NCBI RefSeq assembly: GCF_002914525.1
Contig: NZ_LODW01000082.1
Location: 124,001 to 188,000, forward strand
Source: Rhizobium hidalgonense
GTDB taxonomy: Bacteria > Pseudomonadota > Alphaproteobacteria > Rhizobiales > Rhizobiaceae
Reading direction: 5' to 3'
DNA: 64,000 nucleotides
In this document: in pieces, positions 54,820-64,000 of the stretch
Position numbering within the stretch: the stretch's first letter is position 1
How the letters are laid out: each line of letters starts with the position of its first letter
Program-made: the position numbers and the translations under genes
Notes under the pieces: model-generated
The model's input: only the letters and a program-made list of their open reading frames with translations
Database searches by the model: none
Told to the model about the DNA's origin: nothing

Positions 54820-55677
54820 ATGCTTGATCTTGATTCCTATCTGCTTCGCGCGTTTCTGACCGTCGCTGAGATCGGCACCGTTAATGGAGCAGCGGTTAAG
54901 CTCAACAGAACGCAAGCGGCCGTGAGCATGCAGATCCGCAAGCTGGAGGAGCTGGTCGGCGTTGCGCTGTTTTCGCGTTCGTCAAAAGGCCTCGAGCTCA
55001 CGAGCCATGGGCAGATCATGCTGGCCTATGCCCGCGAATTGGTCGCCCTCAGCGACGAAGTCGAGAAAAGACTGACCGGCAAGATGATCGAGGATCGCAT
55101 TCGCCTCGGCGTCGTTGAGGACTTCGCTGCCGGCCACCTGATCGACATTCTGAGCGATTTCAGAGCCCAGAACCCGAAGGTCGACATCGACATCATTGTC
55201 GAACCGAATCGCCGCCTCGCCCATCTGTTTGAAGACGGGAAGCTGGATCTCGTGGTTTGCGACATTACCTGTCTCTCGCGAAAGCCGACCCTGATCTGGA
55301 CCGAATATTTGATGTGGACGGTCAGATCCGACTTTGTGGTGGATGCGGAAAAACCGCTTCCCATCATTATGTTCGAGGAGGAGTGTCCCTGGACGCTCCC
55401 GACGATTGCGGCTCTGTCGCAGCGCAGCTTCACGTGGAAGACGGCATGCGTCGCATCGACGCTGGTGGCCATGGCGACCGCGGTTCGCGTCGGTATCGGT
55501 ATCGCACCGATGATGCTTACAACGAAACCGGAAGGCTGCCGGACACTTGACAGGTCGACGGACCTGCCCGGTCCGGTACGCATCGAAATCGGTCTGTATG
55601 CTCAGTCCGAGACGGCCGAAGGCGCGCGGTACCTCGTGGATTTCATTTCGCGGCATACCGCGATATTGTCGAGTTAA
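54820..55677 (+). CDS. LysR-family transcriptional regulator
   Basis: A 285-residue regulator. The helix-turn-helix is RAFLTVAEIGTVNGAAVKLNRTQAAVSMQIRKLEELVG; the effector domain includes RIRLGVVEDFAAGHLIDILSDFRAQNPKVD. An ATG four codons upstream (54808) is an alternative start. Its place after the polyamine-type transporter suggests it controls this catabolic island. Similar LysR proteins accompany amino-acid and opine transporters. Confidence 0.92.
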   Translation: MLDLDSYLLRAFLTVAEIGTVNGAAVKLNRTQAAVSMQIRKLEELVGVALFSRSSKGLELTSHGQIMLAYARELVALSDEVEKRLTGKMIEDRIRLGVVEDFAAGHLIDILSDFRAQNPKVDIDIIVEPNRRLAHLFEDGKLDLVVCDITCLSRKPTLIWTEYLMWTVRSDFVVDAEKPLPIIMFEEECPWTLPTIAALSQRSFTWKTACVASTLVAMATAVRVGIGIAPMMLTTKPEGCRTLDRSTDLPGPVRIEIGLYAQSETAEGARYLVDFISRHTAILSS

Positions 55678-55699
55678 TTCACTTTTCCTGGAATTGGTC

Positions 55700-55750
55700 T
55701 AAGAGCGATGCTGAAAGATCGCGACGCGCTTTAGGCGCGTTCAGCTTCCA
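55700..55750. repeat. Rhizobial intergenic repeat fragment
   Basis: AAGAGCGATGCTGAAAGATC...GCGCTTTAGGCGCGTTCAGC contains short inverted parts (GATGCTGAA / TTCAGC) and resembles a dispersed Rhizobium repeat. Between LysR and the RidA gene. Confidence 0.45.
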
Positions 55751-55862
55751 TTATATCGGGTCAATTTTATTCTCTCTACCGGGATGGCGAGCGAAGCTCC
55801 ATAGTGATCCGACGAAGGGTCGACGGCCCGATCTCCAGCATTCATGGAAGTCTGCGAATACG

Positions 55863-56216
55863 ATGATGGGCCAAGCCAAAGTTGACGAAACTCTCCTCGC
55901 AGATGCCGCCTATCTGCCCGGCCAGGTCGCAAACCTGACGAGGGGAGCGAGCGTGACAGCGCAAACCAACGAAATACTGGAGCGTATCAATGATTTGCTG
56001 CTGCGCGAAGGTACAGACAAGTCGGAGATCATTCTCGCCAACATCTGGCTCAGGGACCTTGCCTCATTCGAGGAAATGAACAGAGCCTGGGATGCCTGGA
56101 TGCCGGATGGCGGAACGCCGCGGCGGGCGACGTTCGAGGACAAGAATCTCCCACCGATGTGCGCCATCCGTATCGACGTAGCCGCGTCGCGAAAAAGCGG
56201 GACCGGGCAAATTTGA
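55863..56216 (+). CDS. RidA family protein, unusual N-terminus
   Basis: A 117-residue YjgF/RidA-like protein. YLPGQVANLTRGASVTAQTNEILERINDLL and ANIWLRDLASFEEMNRAWDAWMPDG are the family core. RidA proteins hydrolyse reactive imines made by amino acid dehydratases or oxidases, apt in an amino-compound catabolic cluster. The first residues MMGQAKVDETLLADA do not fit the usual first strand. In the frame that starts at ATG 55844 the sequence reads MEVCEYDDGPSQS, closer to the family, so a one-base shift near 55880 is possible. Confidence 0.78.
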   Translation: MMGQAKVDETLLADAAYLPGQVANLTRGASVTAQTNEILERINDLLLREGTDKSEIILANIWLRDLASFEEMNRAWDAWMPDGGTPRRATFEDKNLPPMCAIRIDVAASRKSGTGQI

Positions 56217-56238
56217 GCCGCCTGCGTTCGGCAATATT

Positions 56239-56748
56239 CTAAGGCCGAATGACGCAGACATTGGCCTCGTAGGTGCAAGGGTCGTCCTGGATGGCGACGT
56301 CGATGACCTTCGCCTTCGGGGCCTGCGGCTCGGGCCGTGCTGCGGGATAGTATCCATAGCCATAGCCGCCGACATACGTTCCGCCATCGACCTGATAGGC
56401 ATAGGATGAGCCGGCATAGGTGCCGCCGCTGTCGCCACGTGGCGCCTGGGGAGCGATGATGACCAGAGCGCCGCGAGCGACGCGATTTGTCGCCGGAGAT
56501 GAATACTGCTTCAAGAACGGCATCCGCTCCCTGACGTATCGGTGGCCGAAAGCATGATCGAAACGGATGCCGCGATTGCGCCAGCCTGCACGCTCACCGA
56601 GAAACAATCCGTTATGGATGGCGTGGCGATGGCCGGAAAAGCGATGATCGGGGAAGCGATGATCAAGACGGCGCTCGCCGGCGGTAGCGGGGAACACGGC
56701 AAGTGCAGACAGAGCAAGCAGAGTGACTGCGGATAGACTGCGAAACAT
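56239..56748 (-). CDS. Hypothetical secreted protein, His- and Gly/Tyr-rich
   Basis: A 169-residue protein with a signal peptide (MFRSLSAVTLLALSALAVFPATAG). The next part is histidine and arginine rich (HRFPDHRFSGHRHAIHNG). The C-terminal part has GGTYVGGYGYGYYPAARPEPQAPK and two cysteines in DPCTYEANVCVIRP. I do not recognise a family with function. Location is probably periplasmic or surface. Monocistronic, convergent with the RidA gene. Confidence 0.75.
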   Translation of the reverse strand: MFRSLSAVTLLALSALAVFPATAGERRLDHRFPDHRFSGHRHAIHNGLFLGERAGWRNRGIRFDHAFGHRYVRERMPFLKQYSSPATNRVARGALVIIAPQAPRGDSGGTYAGSSYAYQVDGGTYVGGYGYGYYPAARPEPQAPKAKVIDVAIQDDPCTYEANVCVIRP

Positions 56749-57061
56749 GGGCGCCGGCCTCCGGAATTCCGAGGGTTAACAAATCGTTAACGCAAGATTG
56801 CGCCAAAAGCGGCAGCTTGTCCATGCGGCTCAGGAGAACGGCCTGATTATTGAGCCGAAAACCCCAGTTTCGTTAGCCTGCAAATTTCCTGGTAACCCGA
56901 ATCGATTAAATTAAGGCGAGACAGCGATTGTGCTTGTCGTCGGCGTTTCCGGTGATTAAACGTCGCAATTGATGCAACGCACACAGAGAATTCGTCATTC
57001 GTGTGGTTGACTGAGCATGCTCCGAAATCCGGGAGCGCAGAGAAGCCGCCGCGAGGTTCTG
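56749..57061. other. 313-bp region upstream of sdhC
   Basis: No gene is seen. The AT-richer part 56770-56910 (for example GTTAACAAATCGTTAACG) should contain the divergent promoters of the secreted-protein gene and of the sdh operon. A TTGACT at 57006 is a -35-like box but without a matching -10. Confidence 0.4.
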
Positions 57062-57457
57062 ATGGCGAACGTGACAAATAATCGGCCCCTGTCGCCGCAT
57101 TTGCAAATTTACAAACCTATTCCCACCATGGTGATGTCGATCGTCCACCGCATTACCGGTGGCGCGCTCTACGTCGGCACGCTGTTGGTCGCCTGGTGGC
57201 TGATCGCGGCGGCAAGCGGCCAGGGCTCCTATGACTGGGCTAACTGGGTGCTCGGCAGCCTTCTCGGCAAGCTCGTGCTGCTCGGCTATACCTGGGCGCT
57301 GCTGCACCACATGCTCGGCGGCTTCCGCCACTTTATGTGGGATCTCGGCTACGGCTTCGAGAAGGAATTCTCGACCAAGCTCGCCATCGCCAATGTCATC
57401 GGGTCGCTCTGTCTGACCGTGCTGGTCTGGGTGATCGGCTTCCTCATTCGCTTCTGA
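57062..57457 (+). CDS. sdhC: Succinate dehydrogenase cytochrome b556 subunit
   Basis: A 131-residue membrane anchor of complex [28 protein letters not shown] is the signature region around the quinone site, and [13 protein letters not shown] has the haem-ligand histidine. Three hydrophobic segments. Start at 57062 (MANVTNNRP) is family-typical. It leads sdhCDAB. Confidence 0.96.
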   Translation: MANVTNNRPLSPHLQIYKPIPTMVMSIVHRITGGALYVGTLLVAWWLIAAASGQGSYDWANWVLGSLLGKLVLLGYTWALLHHMLGGFRHFMWDLGYGFEKEFSTKLAIANVIGSLCLTVLVWVIGFLIRF

Positions 57458-57467
57458 AGGTCCTCTC

Positions 57468-57848
57468 ATGGATATGCGCACCCCCCTCGGCAAGGTTCGC
57501 GGGCTCGGCTCCGCCAAGGACGGCACGGACCATTTCTGGCGCCAGCGTCTGACGGCCGTCGCCAATGTTCCGCTCATCCTGTTCTTCCTCTTCTTCATGA
57601 TCGCCTATGCCGGCGCGCCCTATGCGGATGTGGTCCGCGCGCTGTCGAACCCTTTCGTCGCGGTCGTCATGGGGCTGATGGTGATATCGGGTGTCATCCA
57701 TATGAAGCTCGGAATGCAGGTGATCATCGAGGATTACGTGCACGGCGAGTTCGGCAAGATCGCGCTGCTGATGCTGAACACGTTTTTTGCGATCCTGATC
57801 GCCGGCCTCTGTCTCTTCGCCATTCTGAAAATCGCATTCGTAGGATAA
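57468..57848 (+). CDS. sdhD: Succinate dehydrogenase hydrophobic anchor subunit
   Basis: A 126-residue membrane protein with three hydrophobic segments. [34 protein letters not shown] and [14 protein letters not shown] are typical of alphaproteobacterial SdhD. It begins ten bases after sdhC and binds haem and quinone together with it. Confidence 0.95.
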   Translation: MDMRTPLGKVRGLGSAKDGTDHFWRQRLTAVANVPLILFFLFFMIAYAGAPYADVVRALSNPFVAVVMGLMVISGVIHMKLGMQVIIEDYVHGEFGKIALLMLNTFFAILIAGLCLFAILKIAFVG

Positions 57849-57855
57849 GCTCGAT

Positions 57856-59697
57856 ATGGCACCGACTTCACCCGCCCAGAACGGCAAGGCCTACAAATAT
57901 GTCGATCACTCCTACGACGTGATCGTCGTCGGCGCCGGCGGCGCCGGCCTGCGCGCCACGCTCGGCATGGCCGAGCAGGGGTTTCGCACCGCCTGCATCA
58001 CCAAGGTGTTTCCGACCCGCTCGCACACGGTCGCCGCCCAGGGCGGCATTGCCGCCTCGCTGCGCAACATGACGCCCGACAGCTGGCAGTGGCACCTCTA
58101 CGACACCGTCAAGGGTTCCGACTGGCTCGGCGATGTCGATGCCATGCAGTATCTCACCATGGAAGCGCCGAAGGCGGTCTATGAACTCGAGCATTACGGC
58201 GTGCCGTTCTCGCGCAATGAGGAAGGCAAGATCTACCAGCGCCCGTTCGGCGGCCATATGCAGAATTACGGCGAAGGCCCGCCAGTGCAGCGCACCTGCG
58301 CCGTTGCCGACCGCACCGGCCACGCCATCCTGCATACGCTTTATGGCCAGTCGCTGCGCCACAACGCCGAATTTTTCATCGAATACTTCGCGCTCGACCT
58401 GATCATGTCGGAAGACGGCAGCCGCTGCACCGGCGTCGTCGCCTGGTGTCTCGATGACGGCACGATCCATCGCTTCGCCGCCAAGATGGTGGTGCTGGCG
58501 ACCGGCGGCTACGGCCGCGCCTATTTCTCGGCAACGTCTGCCCATACCTGCACCGGCGACGGCGGCGGCATGGTAGCGCGTGCAGGCCTGCCGCTGCAGG
58601 ACATGGAATTCGTCCAGTTCCACCCGACCGGCATCTATGGTTCGGGCTGTCTGATCACTGAAGGCGCGCGCGGCGAAGGTGGTTACCTCGTCAACTCCGA
58701 GGGCGAACGCTTCATGGAGCGTTATGCGCCGTCGGCCAAGGACCTTGCTTCGCGTGACGTCGTTTCGCGCTGCATGACCTTGGAAATCCGCGAAGGCCGC
58801 GGCGTCGGCAAGAACAAGGATCACATCTTCCTGCATCTCGACCATCTCGATCCGGCCGTTCTGCATGAACGCCTGCCGGGCATTTCCGAGAGCGCCAAGA
58901 TCTTTGCCGGCGTCGACGTCACGCGCGAGCCGATCCCGGTCCTGCCGACCGTTCACTACAATATGGGTGGTATTCCCACGAACTACTGGGGCGAAGTGCT
59001 GAATGCCGACAGCGCCAATCCGGAACGGATCATCCCCGGGCTGATGGCCGTCGGCGAAGCCGGCTGCGCCTCGGTGCACGGCGCCAACCGCCTCGGCTCC
59101 AACTCGCTGATCGATCTCGTGGTCTTCGGCCGCGCCGCTGCGATCCGCGCCGGCGAGGTGATTGACCGCGCAGCGCCGATCCCGCATCTTAATATTGCTT
59201 CCTGCGACAAGATCATGGACCGCTTCGACGGACTGCGTCACGCCAGCGGCGGTACGCCGACGGCGGAACTGCGCGAGAAAATGCAGCGCGCCATGCAGGA
59301 AGACGCCGCCGTCTTCCGCACCCAGGAATCGCTGGAATCCGGTTGCCAACGCATCTCGGCGATCTGGCAGGAAATGCGCGACATCAAGGTGATCGACCGT
59401 TCGATGATCTGGAACTCGGATCTGGTCGAGACGCTGGAGCTGCAGAACCTGATGGCCAACGCCATCACGACGATCTACGGCGCCGAGGCCCGCAAGGAGA
59501 GCCGCGGTTCGCATGCCCGCGAGGATTATACCGAAGGTGCATTCGCCGGCCGCGACGACGTCAACTGGCGCAAGCATACGCTTGCCTGGGTCGGCGAGGC
59601 GGGTGACGTCAAGCTCGATTATCGGCCGGTTCACACCGAGCTCATCGCCGAAGGCATCGATCCGCACAAGATCGAGCCGAAAGCTCGCGTGTACTGA
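57856..59697 (+). CDS. sdhA: Succinate dehydrogenase flavoprotein subunit
   Basis: A 613-residue catalytic subunit oxidising succinate to fumarate. FAD-binding [21 protein letters not shown], the covalent FAD histidine in [11 protein letters not shown], and active-site [21 protein letters not shown] are visible. [12 protein letters not shown] and [19 protein letters not shown] confirm SdhA. It starts seven bases after sdhD. A long antisense frame over it is a shadow. Confidence 0.98.
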   Translation: MAPTSPAQNGKAYKYVDHSYDVIVVGAGGAGLRATLGMAEQGFRTACITKVFPTRSHTVAAQGGIAASLRNMTPDSWQWHLYDTVKGSDWLGDVDAMQYLTMEAPKAVYELEHYGVPFSRNEEGKIYQRPFGGHMQNYGEGPPVQRTCAVADRTGHAILHTLYGQSLRHNAEFFIEYFALDLIMSEDGSRCTGVVAWCLDDGTIHRFAAKMVVLATGGYGRAYFSATSAHTCTGDGGGMVARAGLPLQDMEFVQFHPTGIYGSGCLITEGARGEGGYLVNSEGERFMERYAPSAKDLASRDVVSRCMTLEIREGRGVGKNKDHIFLHLDHLDPAVLHERLPGISESAKIFAGVDVTREPIPVLPTVHYNMGGIPTNYWGEVLNADSANPERIIPGLMAVGEAGCASVHGANRLGSNSLIDLVVFGRAAAIRAGEVIDRAAPIPHLNIASCDKIMDRFDGLRHASGGTPTAELREKMQRAMQEDAAVFRTQESLESGCQRISAIWQEMRDIKVIDRSMIWNSDLVETLELQNLMANAITTIYGAEARKESRGSHAREDYTEGAFAGRDDVNWRKHTLAWVGEAGDVKLDYRPVHTELIAEGIDPHKIEPKARVY

Positions 59698-59715
59698 TCT
59701 CAAGAGGAACCGGAT

Positions 59716-60495
59716 ATGGTTGAACTCGCTCTCCCCAAGAATTCCCAGATGCGCGAAGGCAAGGTTTGGCCGAAGCCGGCGGGTGCCAAGAACACCCGTG
59801 AGTTCCGCGTTTACCGCTGGAGCCCGGATGACGGGCAGAACCCGTCGATCGACACTTTCTATATCGATGTCGACGATTGCGGCCCGATGGTGCTCGACGG
59901 TCTGCTCTACATCAAGAACAAGATCGACCCGACCCTGACGCTGCGCCGCTCCTGTCGCGAGGGTATCTGCGGCTCCTGCGCGATGAATATCGACGGCACC
60001 AACACGCTTGCCTGCACCAAGGGCCTCGACGACATCAAGGGCGCGGTGAAGATCTATCCGCTGCCGCATCTGCCGGTCGTCAAGGATCTGGTGCCGGACC
60101 TCACCAACTTCTATGCCCAGCATCGTTCGATCGAGCCCTGGCTGAAGACGGTGTCGCCGGCGCCTGCCAAGGAATGGAAGCAGAGCCACGAGGACCGGCA
60201 GAAACTCGACGGCCTCTATGAATGCATCCTCTGCGCCTGCTGCTCGACCTCCTGTCCGAGCTACTGGTGGAACGGCGACCGTTATCTCGGTCCGGCCGTT
60301 CTGCTGCAGGCCTATCGCTGGCTGATCGATTCCAGAGACGAGGCAACCGGCGAACGCCTCGACAATCTCGAGGATCCGTTCCGCCTCTATCGCTGCCACA
60401 CGATCATGAACTGTGCGCAGACCTGCCCGAAGGGCCTCAACCCGGCCAAGGCGATCGCCGAAATCAAGAAGATGATGGTCGAGCGCCGGGTCTGA
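59716..60495 (+). CDS. sdhB: Succinate dehydrogenase iron-sulfur subunit
   Basis: A 259-residue protein with the [2Fe-2S] motif [14 protein letters not shown] and two further cluster motifs [17 protein letters not shown] and [11 protein letters not shown]. It passes electrons from SdhA to quinone. It is the last gene of the operon; a short hairpin follows at about 60523. Confidence 0.98.
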   Translation: MVELALPKNSQMREGKVWPKPAGAKNTREFRVYRWSPDDGQNPSIDTFYIDVDDCGPMVLDGLLYIKNKIDPTLTLRRSCREGICGSCAMNIDGTNTLACTKGLDDIKGAVKIYPLPHLPVVKDLVPDLTNFYAQHRSIEPWLKTVSPAPAKEWKQSHEDRQKLDGLYECILCACCSTSCPSYWWNGDRYLGPAVLLQAYRWLIDSRDEATGERLDNLEDPFRLYRCHTIMNCAQTCPKGLNPAKAIAEIKKMMVERRV

Positions 60496-60826
60496 TCAGG
60501 ATGCATGCCGACGGCTGAAGAGACGGCTTCGAGCCGTTTCGCAGGCCAGGTCGCGCCGCAGTGCTGGTGGAGAGCTCGTGTCGAGCCTTATTCCGAGATA
60601 TTGCGGGAGTTCGACAGGGGTCCGGACAGAGATCAACGCGCGCAACACCTTGCTGACAAATTCTATGTGCAGGAAGTTCTGCAGCGGGGCAGTTGAACTG
60701 TATCGTTTTTCGGTTAGTGGTTGTCACGGTCAATTTATGCAGTTCGACTTGATTAACCAAAGCGAATTACGATAATCGGACTTGTCTCACGCCCGTTTCT
60801 TTGCGGCGATAGCCGAATTCAGGAGT
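60496..60826. other. 331-bp region between sdhB and Omp19-like gene
   Basis: Contains a small hairpin ACGGCT-TCG-AGCCGT (60523-60537), a possible sdh terminator without a full T-run. A short open frame at 60505-60696 has no support. The AT-rich end, near 60690-60780, should carry the promoter of the lipoprotein gene. Confidence 0.45.
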
Positions 60827-61348
60827 ATGATGATGCAGTTGCGATATGCGATGACAGGTCTGGTGGTGGCTCTCGCGCTAGCCGGTTGTGATCGGACGGC
60901 ATATAATTACAACTCCAGCCCCAATTCGATGCCGACGCCGCTGACGGCACAGCCGGTACCCTCGGTGCAGGGCGGGCAGCTTCCGCCGGTGAACAATTCG
61001 TCGTTTCCGGCGGCGCCGACGACGACGGCGCCGATGCAGGGTGGGGCTCAGCCTGGCGCAATGACCGCAAATGCCCTTGATGTCACCAAGGAATCGATGG
61101 TCGGAAGCTGGCGCGTCAATGGCAGCTGCGACATGTTCCTGACGCTGACCAATCTCGGCAGCGGTTCGCGCGGCGGCACGCGCGGCTGCGTCGGCGAGCT
61201 GACGGCGATGGGGTCCTGGGAGGTTGCCGGCAAGCAGGTGCTGCTCAAGGACCGCTCGGGCAACCAGCTCGGCAGCGTCTACAAGACGGCCGACAACCGC
61301 TTCGAGGGCCAGACCAGCACGGGTCAGCAGATCAGCCTCAGCCGGTAA
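60827..61348 (+). CDS. Omp19-like lipoprotein, AprI/Inh protease-inhibitor domain
   Basis: A 173-residue lipoprotein. The lipobox is VVALALAGC, followed by a Pro/Asn/Gln-rich linker. The C-terminal domain, [44 protein letters not shown], is the Inh fold (beta barrel with one disulfide) of Brucella Omp19, which inhibits host and bacterial proteases. Start: three ATGs in a row (60827, 60830, 60833) behind AGGAG. It is probably outer-membrane anchored. Confidence 0.9.
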   Translation: MMMQLRYAMTGLVVALALAGCDRTAYNYNSSPNSMPTPLTAQPVPSVQGGQLPPVNNSSFPAAPTTTAPMQGGAQPGAMTANALDVTKESMVGSWRVNGSCDMFLTLTNLGSGSRGGTRGCVGELTAMGSWEVAGKQVLLKDRSGNQLGSVYKTADNRFEGQTSTGQQISLSR

Positions 61349-61394
61349 ACCAACCGGCGCGGTAAACCAACCGGCGCGGTAAACGATCCGGCGG
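61344..61394. repeat. 17-bp tandem repeat at the end of the lipoprotein gene
   Basis: GGTAAACCAACCGGCGC occurs at 61344-61360 and identically at 61361-61377; a third, partly changed copy follows to 61394. The first copy contains the stop codon of the Omp19-like gene. Confidence 0.85.
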
Positions 61395-61426
61395 TCTCCG
61401 CCGATGACTGACAGGCGGATGCCCTC

Positions 61427-62590
61427 ATGCAACCCATGCCGGATTACGCGCTCAGCGTCTGCGAACAGCTCAAAGCGCTGACCGCCTCGGGTATGCTGCA
61501 GATCGATTCCGCCCAGATGGAGGTGGCAAAGAACCTCGACAGGGTGTTGGCCGGGCTGAAACAGCGGCGGCCGGCGGCAAAATCGAGCGCGCTCGGCTGG
61601 CTGTTCGCCGCCAAGAAGAAATCCGCCGACGGCACCAGGGGGCTTTACATTCACGGCAGCGTCGGCCGCGGCAAGACCATGCTGATGGACATGTTCTTTG
61701 CGATGGCGCCGTGCCGGAAGAAACGCCGGGCGCATTTCCACGAATTCATGGCGGACGTGCATAATCGCATTGCAGCGCACCGGCTGAAGCTCAAGAACGG
61801 CGAGACCAAGCAGGCCGATCCGATGCCGCCGGTCGCCGCAGCCCTTTACGAGGAAGCGGAATTGCTCTGCTTCGACGAATTCACGGTCACCGATATTGCC
61901 GATGCGATGATCCTGTCGCGGCTGTTCTCCGAGCTTTTCGCGCGTGGCTGCGTGCTGGTCGCGACCTCGAATGTCGAGCCCGACAATCTCTACATGGATG
62001 GCCTCAACCGCGGCCTCTTCCTGCCCTTCGTCGGCCTGCTCAAGCAGCATGTCGACGTCGTCACCCTGGATTCGCCAACTGATTACCGGATGGAGAAGCT
62101 GAGCAGCCAGCCGGTCTATCTGGTGCCGATCAACGATCACAACGACATGGCGATGGACGCGTCCTGGACGCAGGCGCTGCACGGGCGCAAGGCGCAGCCG
62201 CTGGACATTCCGATGAAGGGGCGCCACATCCACGTGCCGCTCGCCGTCGACCGCATGGCGCGATTCTCCTTCGCCGATCTGTGCGAGAAGCCGCTGGGGG
62301 CGACCGACTTCCTGGCCATCGCCGAGCGTTTCGACATGGTCTTCGTCGATCACGTTCCCTTGCTGGGGCCGGAAAAACGCAATCAGATCAAACGCTTCAT
62401 CATTCTCGTCGATACATTCTACGATCATGCCGTGCGCCTCTACATTTCCGCCGCCGCGATGCCGGAGGAACTTTTAGTGCACCGCCGCGGTACCGAAGGT
62501 TTCGAATTCGACCGCACGGCCTCGCGCCTGTTCGAGATGCGCAGTGCCGAATATCTGGCGCTGCACCATGAAAAGCGCGCGGCCGAGTAA
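61427..62590 (+). CDS. zapE: Cell division ATPase ZapE (AFG1-like)
   Basis: A 387-residue P-loop ATPase. Walker A YIHGSVGRGKTMLMD, followed by RRAHFHEFMADVH, Walker B LLCFDEFTVTDIADAMIL, sensor VATSNVEPDNLYMDGLNR. ZapE/AFG1 proteins act on FtsZ rings in E. coli or on mitochondrial protein quality in eukaryotes. Position upstream of mdh-sucC is conserved among rhizobia as far as I recall. A terminator follows. Confidence 0.95.
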   Translation: MQPMPDYALSVCEQLKALTASGMLQIDSAQMEVAKNLDRVLAGLKQRRPAAKSSALGWLFAAKKKSADGTRGLYIHGSVGRGKTMLMDMFFAMAPCRKKRRAHFHEFMADVHNRIAAHRLKLKNGETKQADPMPPVAAALYEEAELLCFDEFTVTDIADAMILSRLFSELFARGCVLVATSNVEPDNLYMDGLNRGLFLPFVGLLKQHVDVVTLDSPTDYRMEKLSSQPVYLVPINDHNDMAMDASWTQALHGRKAQPLDIPMKGRHIHVPLAVDRMARFSFADLCEKPLGATDFLAIAERFDMVFVDHVPLLGPEKRNQIKRFIILVDTFYDHAVRLYISAAAMPEELLVHRRGTEGFEFDRTASRLFEMRSAEYLALHHEKRAAE

Positions 62591-62608
62591 CAATCCGGTG
62601 ACAGATTA

Positions 62609-62633
62609 TCTTACGTTTACGTAAGAATTTTTG
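62609..62633 (+). terminator. Terminator of zapE
   Basis: TCTTACGT (62609-62616) pairs with ACGTAAGA (62619-62626), then ATTTTTG. It is 19 bases beyond the stop codon. The loop is only two bases as drawn, so the true loop is probably larger. Confidence 0.6.
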
Positions 62634-62714
62634 TATCTAAACGATTGAAAACGCTGCATCAAAATTAATGGATTGCCATTTTTAGGCTTTCGGTCTATGC
62701 GATTGCGTCATTGA

Positions 62715-63734
<1,020 letters not shown>

Positions 63735-63749
63735 AACAGGGACAGACCC

Positions 63750-64000
63750 ATGAACATTCATGAATATCAAGCCAAGGCTCTGCTGAAGGGTTATGGCGCG
63801 CCGGTTGCCGAGGGTGTGGCTATTCTCAAGGTCGAGGAAGCCGAGGCTGCCGCCAAGTCGCTTCCCGGCCCGCTTTACGTGGTCAAGAGCCAGATCCATG
63901 CCGGCGGCCGCGGCAAGGGCAAGTTCAAGGAACTGTCGCCTGAGTCCAAGGGCGGCGTGCGTCTCGCCAAGTCGATCGACGAAGTGGTCGCCCATGCCAA
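63750..64000 (+). CDS. sucC: Succinyl-CoA ligase beta subunit, truncated by window edge
   Basis: The first 83 residues of the ADP-forming succinyl-CoA synthetase beta chain. [22 protein letters not shown] is the ATP-grasp N-terminus, and [20 protein letters not shown] the nucleotide loop. The rest lies beyond base 64000. Co-transcribed with mdh. Confidence 0.95.
   Translation, partial: MNIHEYQAKALLKGYGAPVAEGVAILKVEEAEAAAKSLPGPLYVVKSQIHAGGRGKGKFKELSPESKGGVRLAKSIDEVVAHA

Noticed and set aside
57868-60399. 843-codon minus-strand open frame
   Set aside because: It lies entirely antisense to sdhA and sdhB, which carry all catalytic motifs. Composition (many A, R, D, H, G) is typical of antisense frames in GC-rich coding DNA.
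60505-60696. 63-codon open frame after sdhB
   Set aside because: No family similarity, no good ribosome site and it sits in a region that looks like intergenic sequence.

Overview
The window is a GC-rich chromosomal segment that reads as Rhizobiaceae, most probably Rhizobium of the leguminosarum/etli group. The case rests on typical alphaproteobacterial gene sets: mdh-sucC, sdhCDAB, the hemC-hemD-mitofilin-hemY cluster beside tsaD-gpsA, an Omp19-type lipoprotein, IalB, and a Bax-inhibitor gene with a likely ybhL leader RNA. Short palindromic intergenic repeats of the kind scattered through rhizobial chromosomes support it. Species assignment is inference from recognition, not from a search.

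Layout. 1-4.7 kb: 3' part of aconitase, a DUF1223 secreted protein, a DUF2794 protein, a GNAT acetyltransferase. 4.7-9.6 kb: Bax inhibitor-1 protein with candidate leader RNA, then a YbbP/YbbA exporter pair divergent from a TesA-like esterase. 9.7-13 kb: RNA ligase-like phosphodiesterase, low-molecular-weight phosphatase, PhhB, DUF1232, an ECF sigma factor with no visible anti-sigma partner, IalB. 13.2-20.4 kb: rlmN, a TrpX-type ABC transporter, LysE, SDR, argG. 20.5-23.7 kb: the most unusual locus, made of a divergent adenylosuccinate-synthetase paralogue, a vWA protein and a regulator with a degenerate Nudix domain. The shared control region holds three TTGCAA boxes at exact 14-bp spacing over a good promoter. 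23.7-28.8 kb: accessory genes (DMT exporter, LysR, broken DUF2798, ohr, DUF6130-like, LysE, an unknown). 28.9-37.7 kb: M3 peptidase, typA, GNAT, ppa, a disrupted DUF167 gene, YggT, MFS, amidotransferase, TerB. 37.7-45.9 kb: hemY, mitofilin, hemD, hemC, divergent from tsaD-gpsA-YciI-EVE-methyltransferase. 45.9-56.2 kb: a catabolic island with ornithine cyclodeaminase, a polar amino acid transporter lacking its ATPase, a ureohydrolase, a complete polyamine-type ABC transporter, LysR and RidA. 56.2-64 kb: secreted protein, sdhCDAB, Omp19-like lipoprotein, zapE, mdh and the start of sucC.

Working together. The ends of the window carry TCA-cycle genes (acnA, sdhCDAB, mdh, sucC). The haem cluster supplies cofactor for respiration. 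The 46-56 kb island looks built to import and break down a guanidino or polyamine-like compound. The 20.5-23.7 kb cassette looks like a ligand-controlled nucleotide-metabolism or stress module of unknown purpose.

At least four genes (vWA, DUF2798, ohr, DUF167), perhaps also ridA, carry a single-base-type frame disruption beside clearly conserved coding sequence. Either the sequence has indel errors or several accessory genes are decaying; the sequence alone does not decide.
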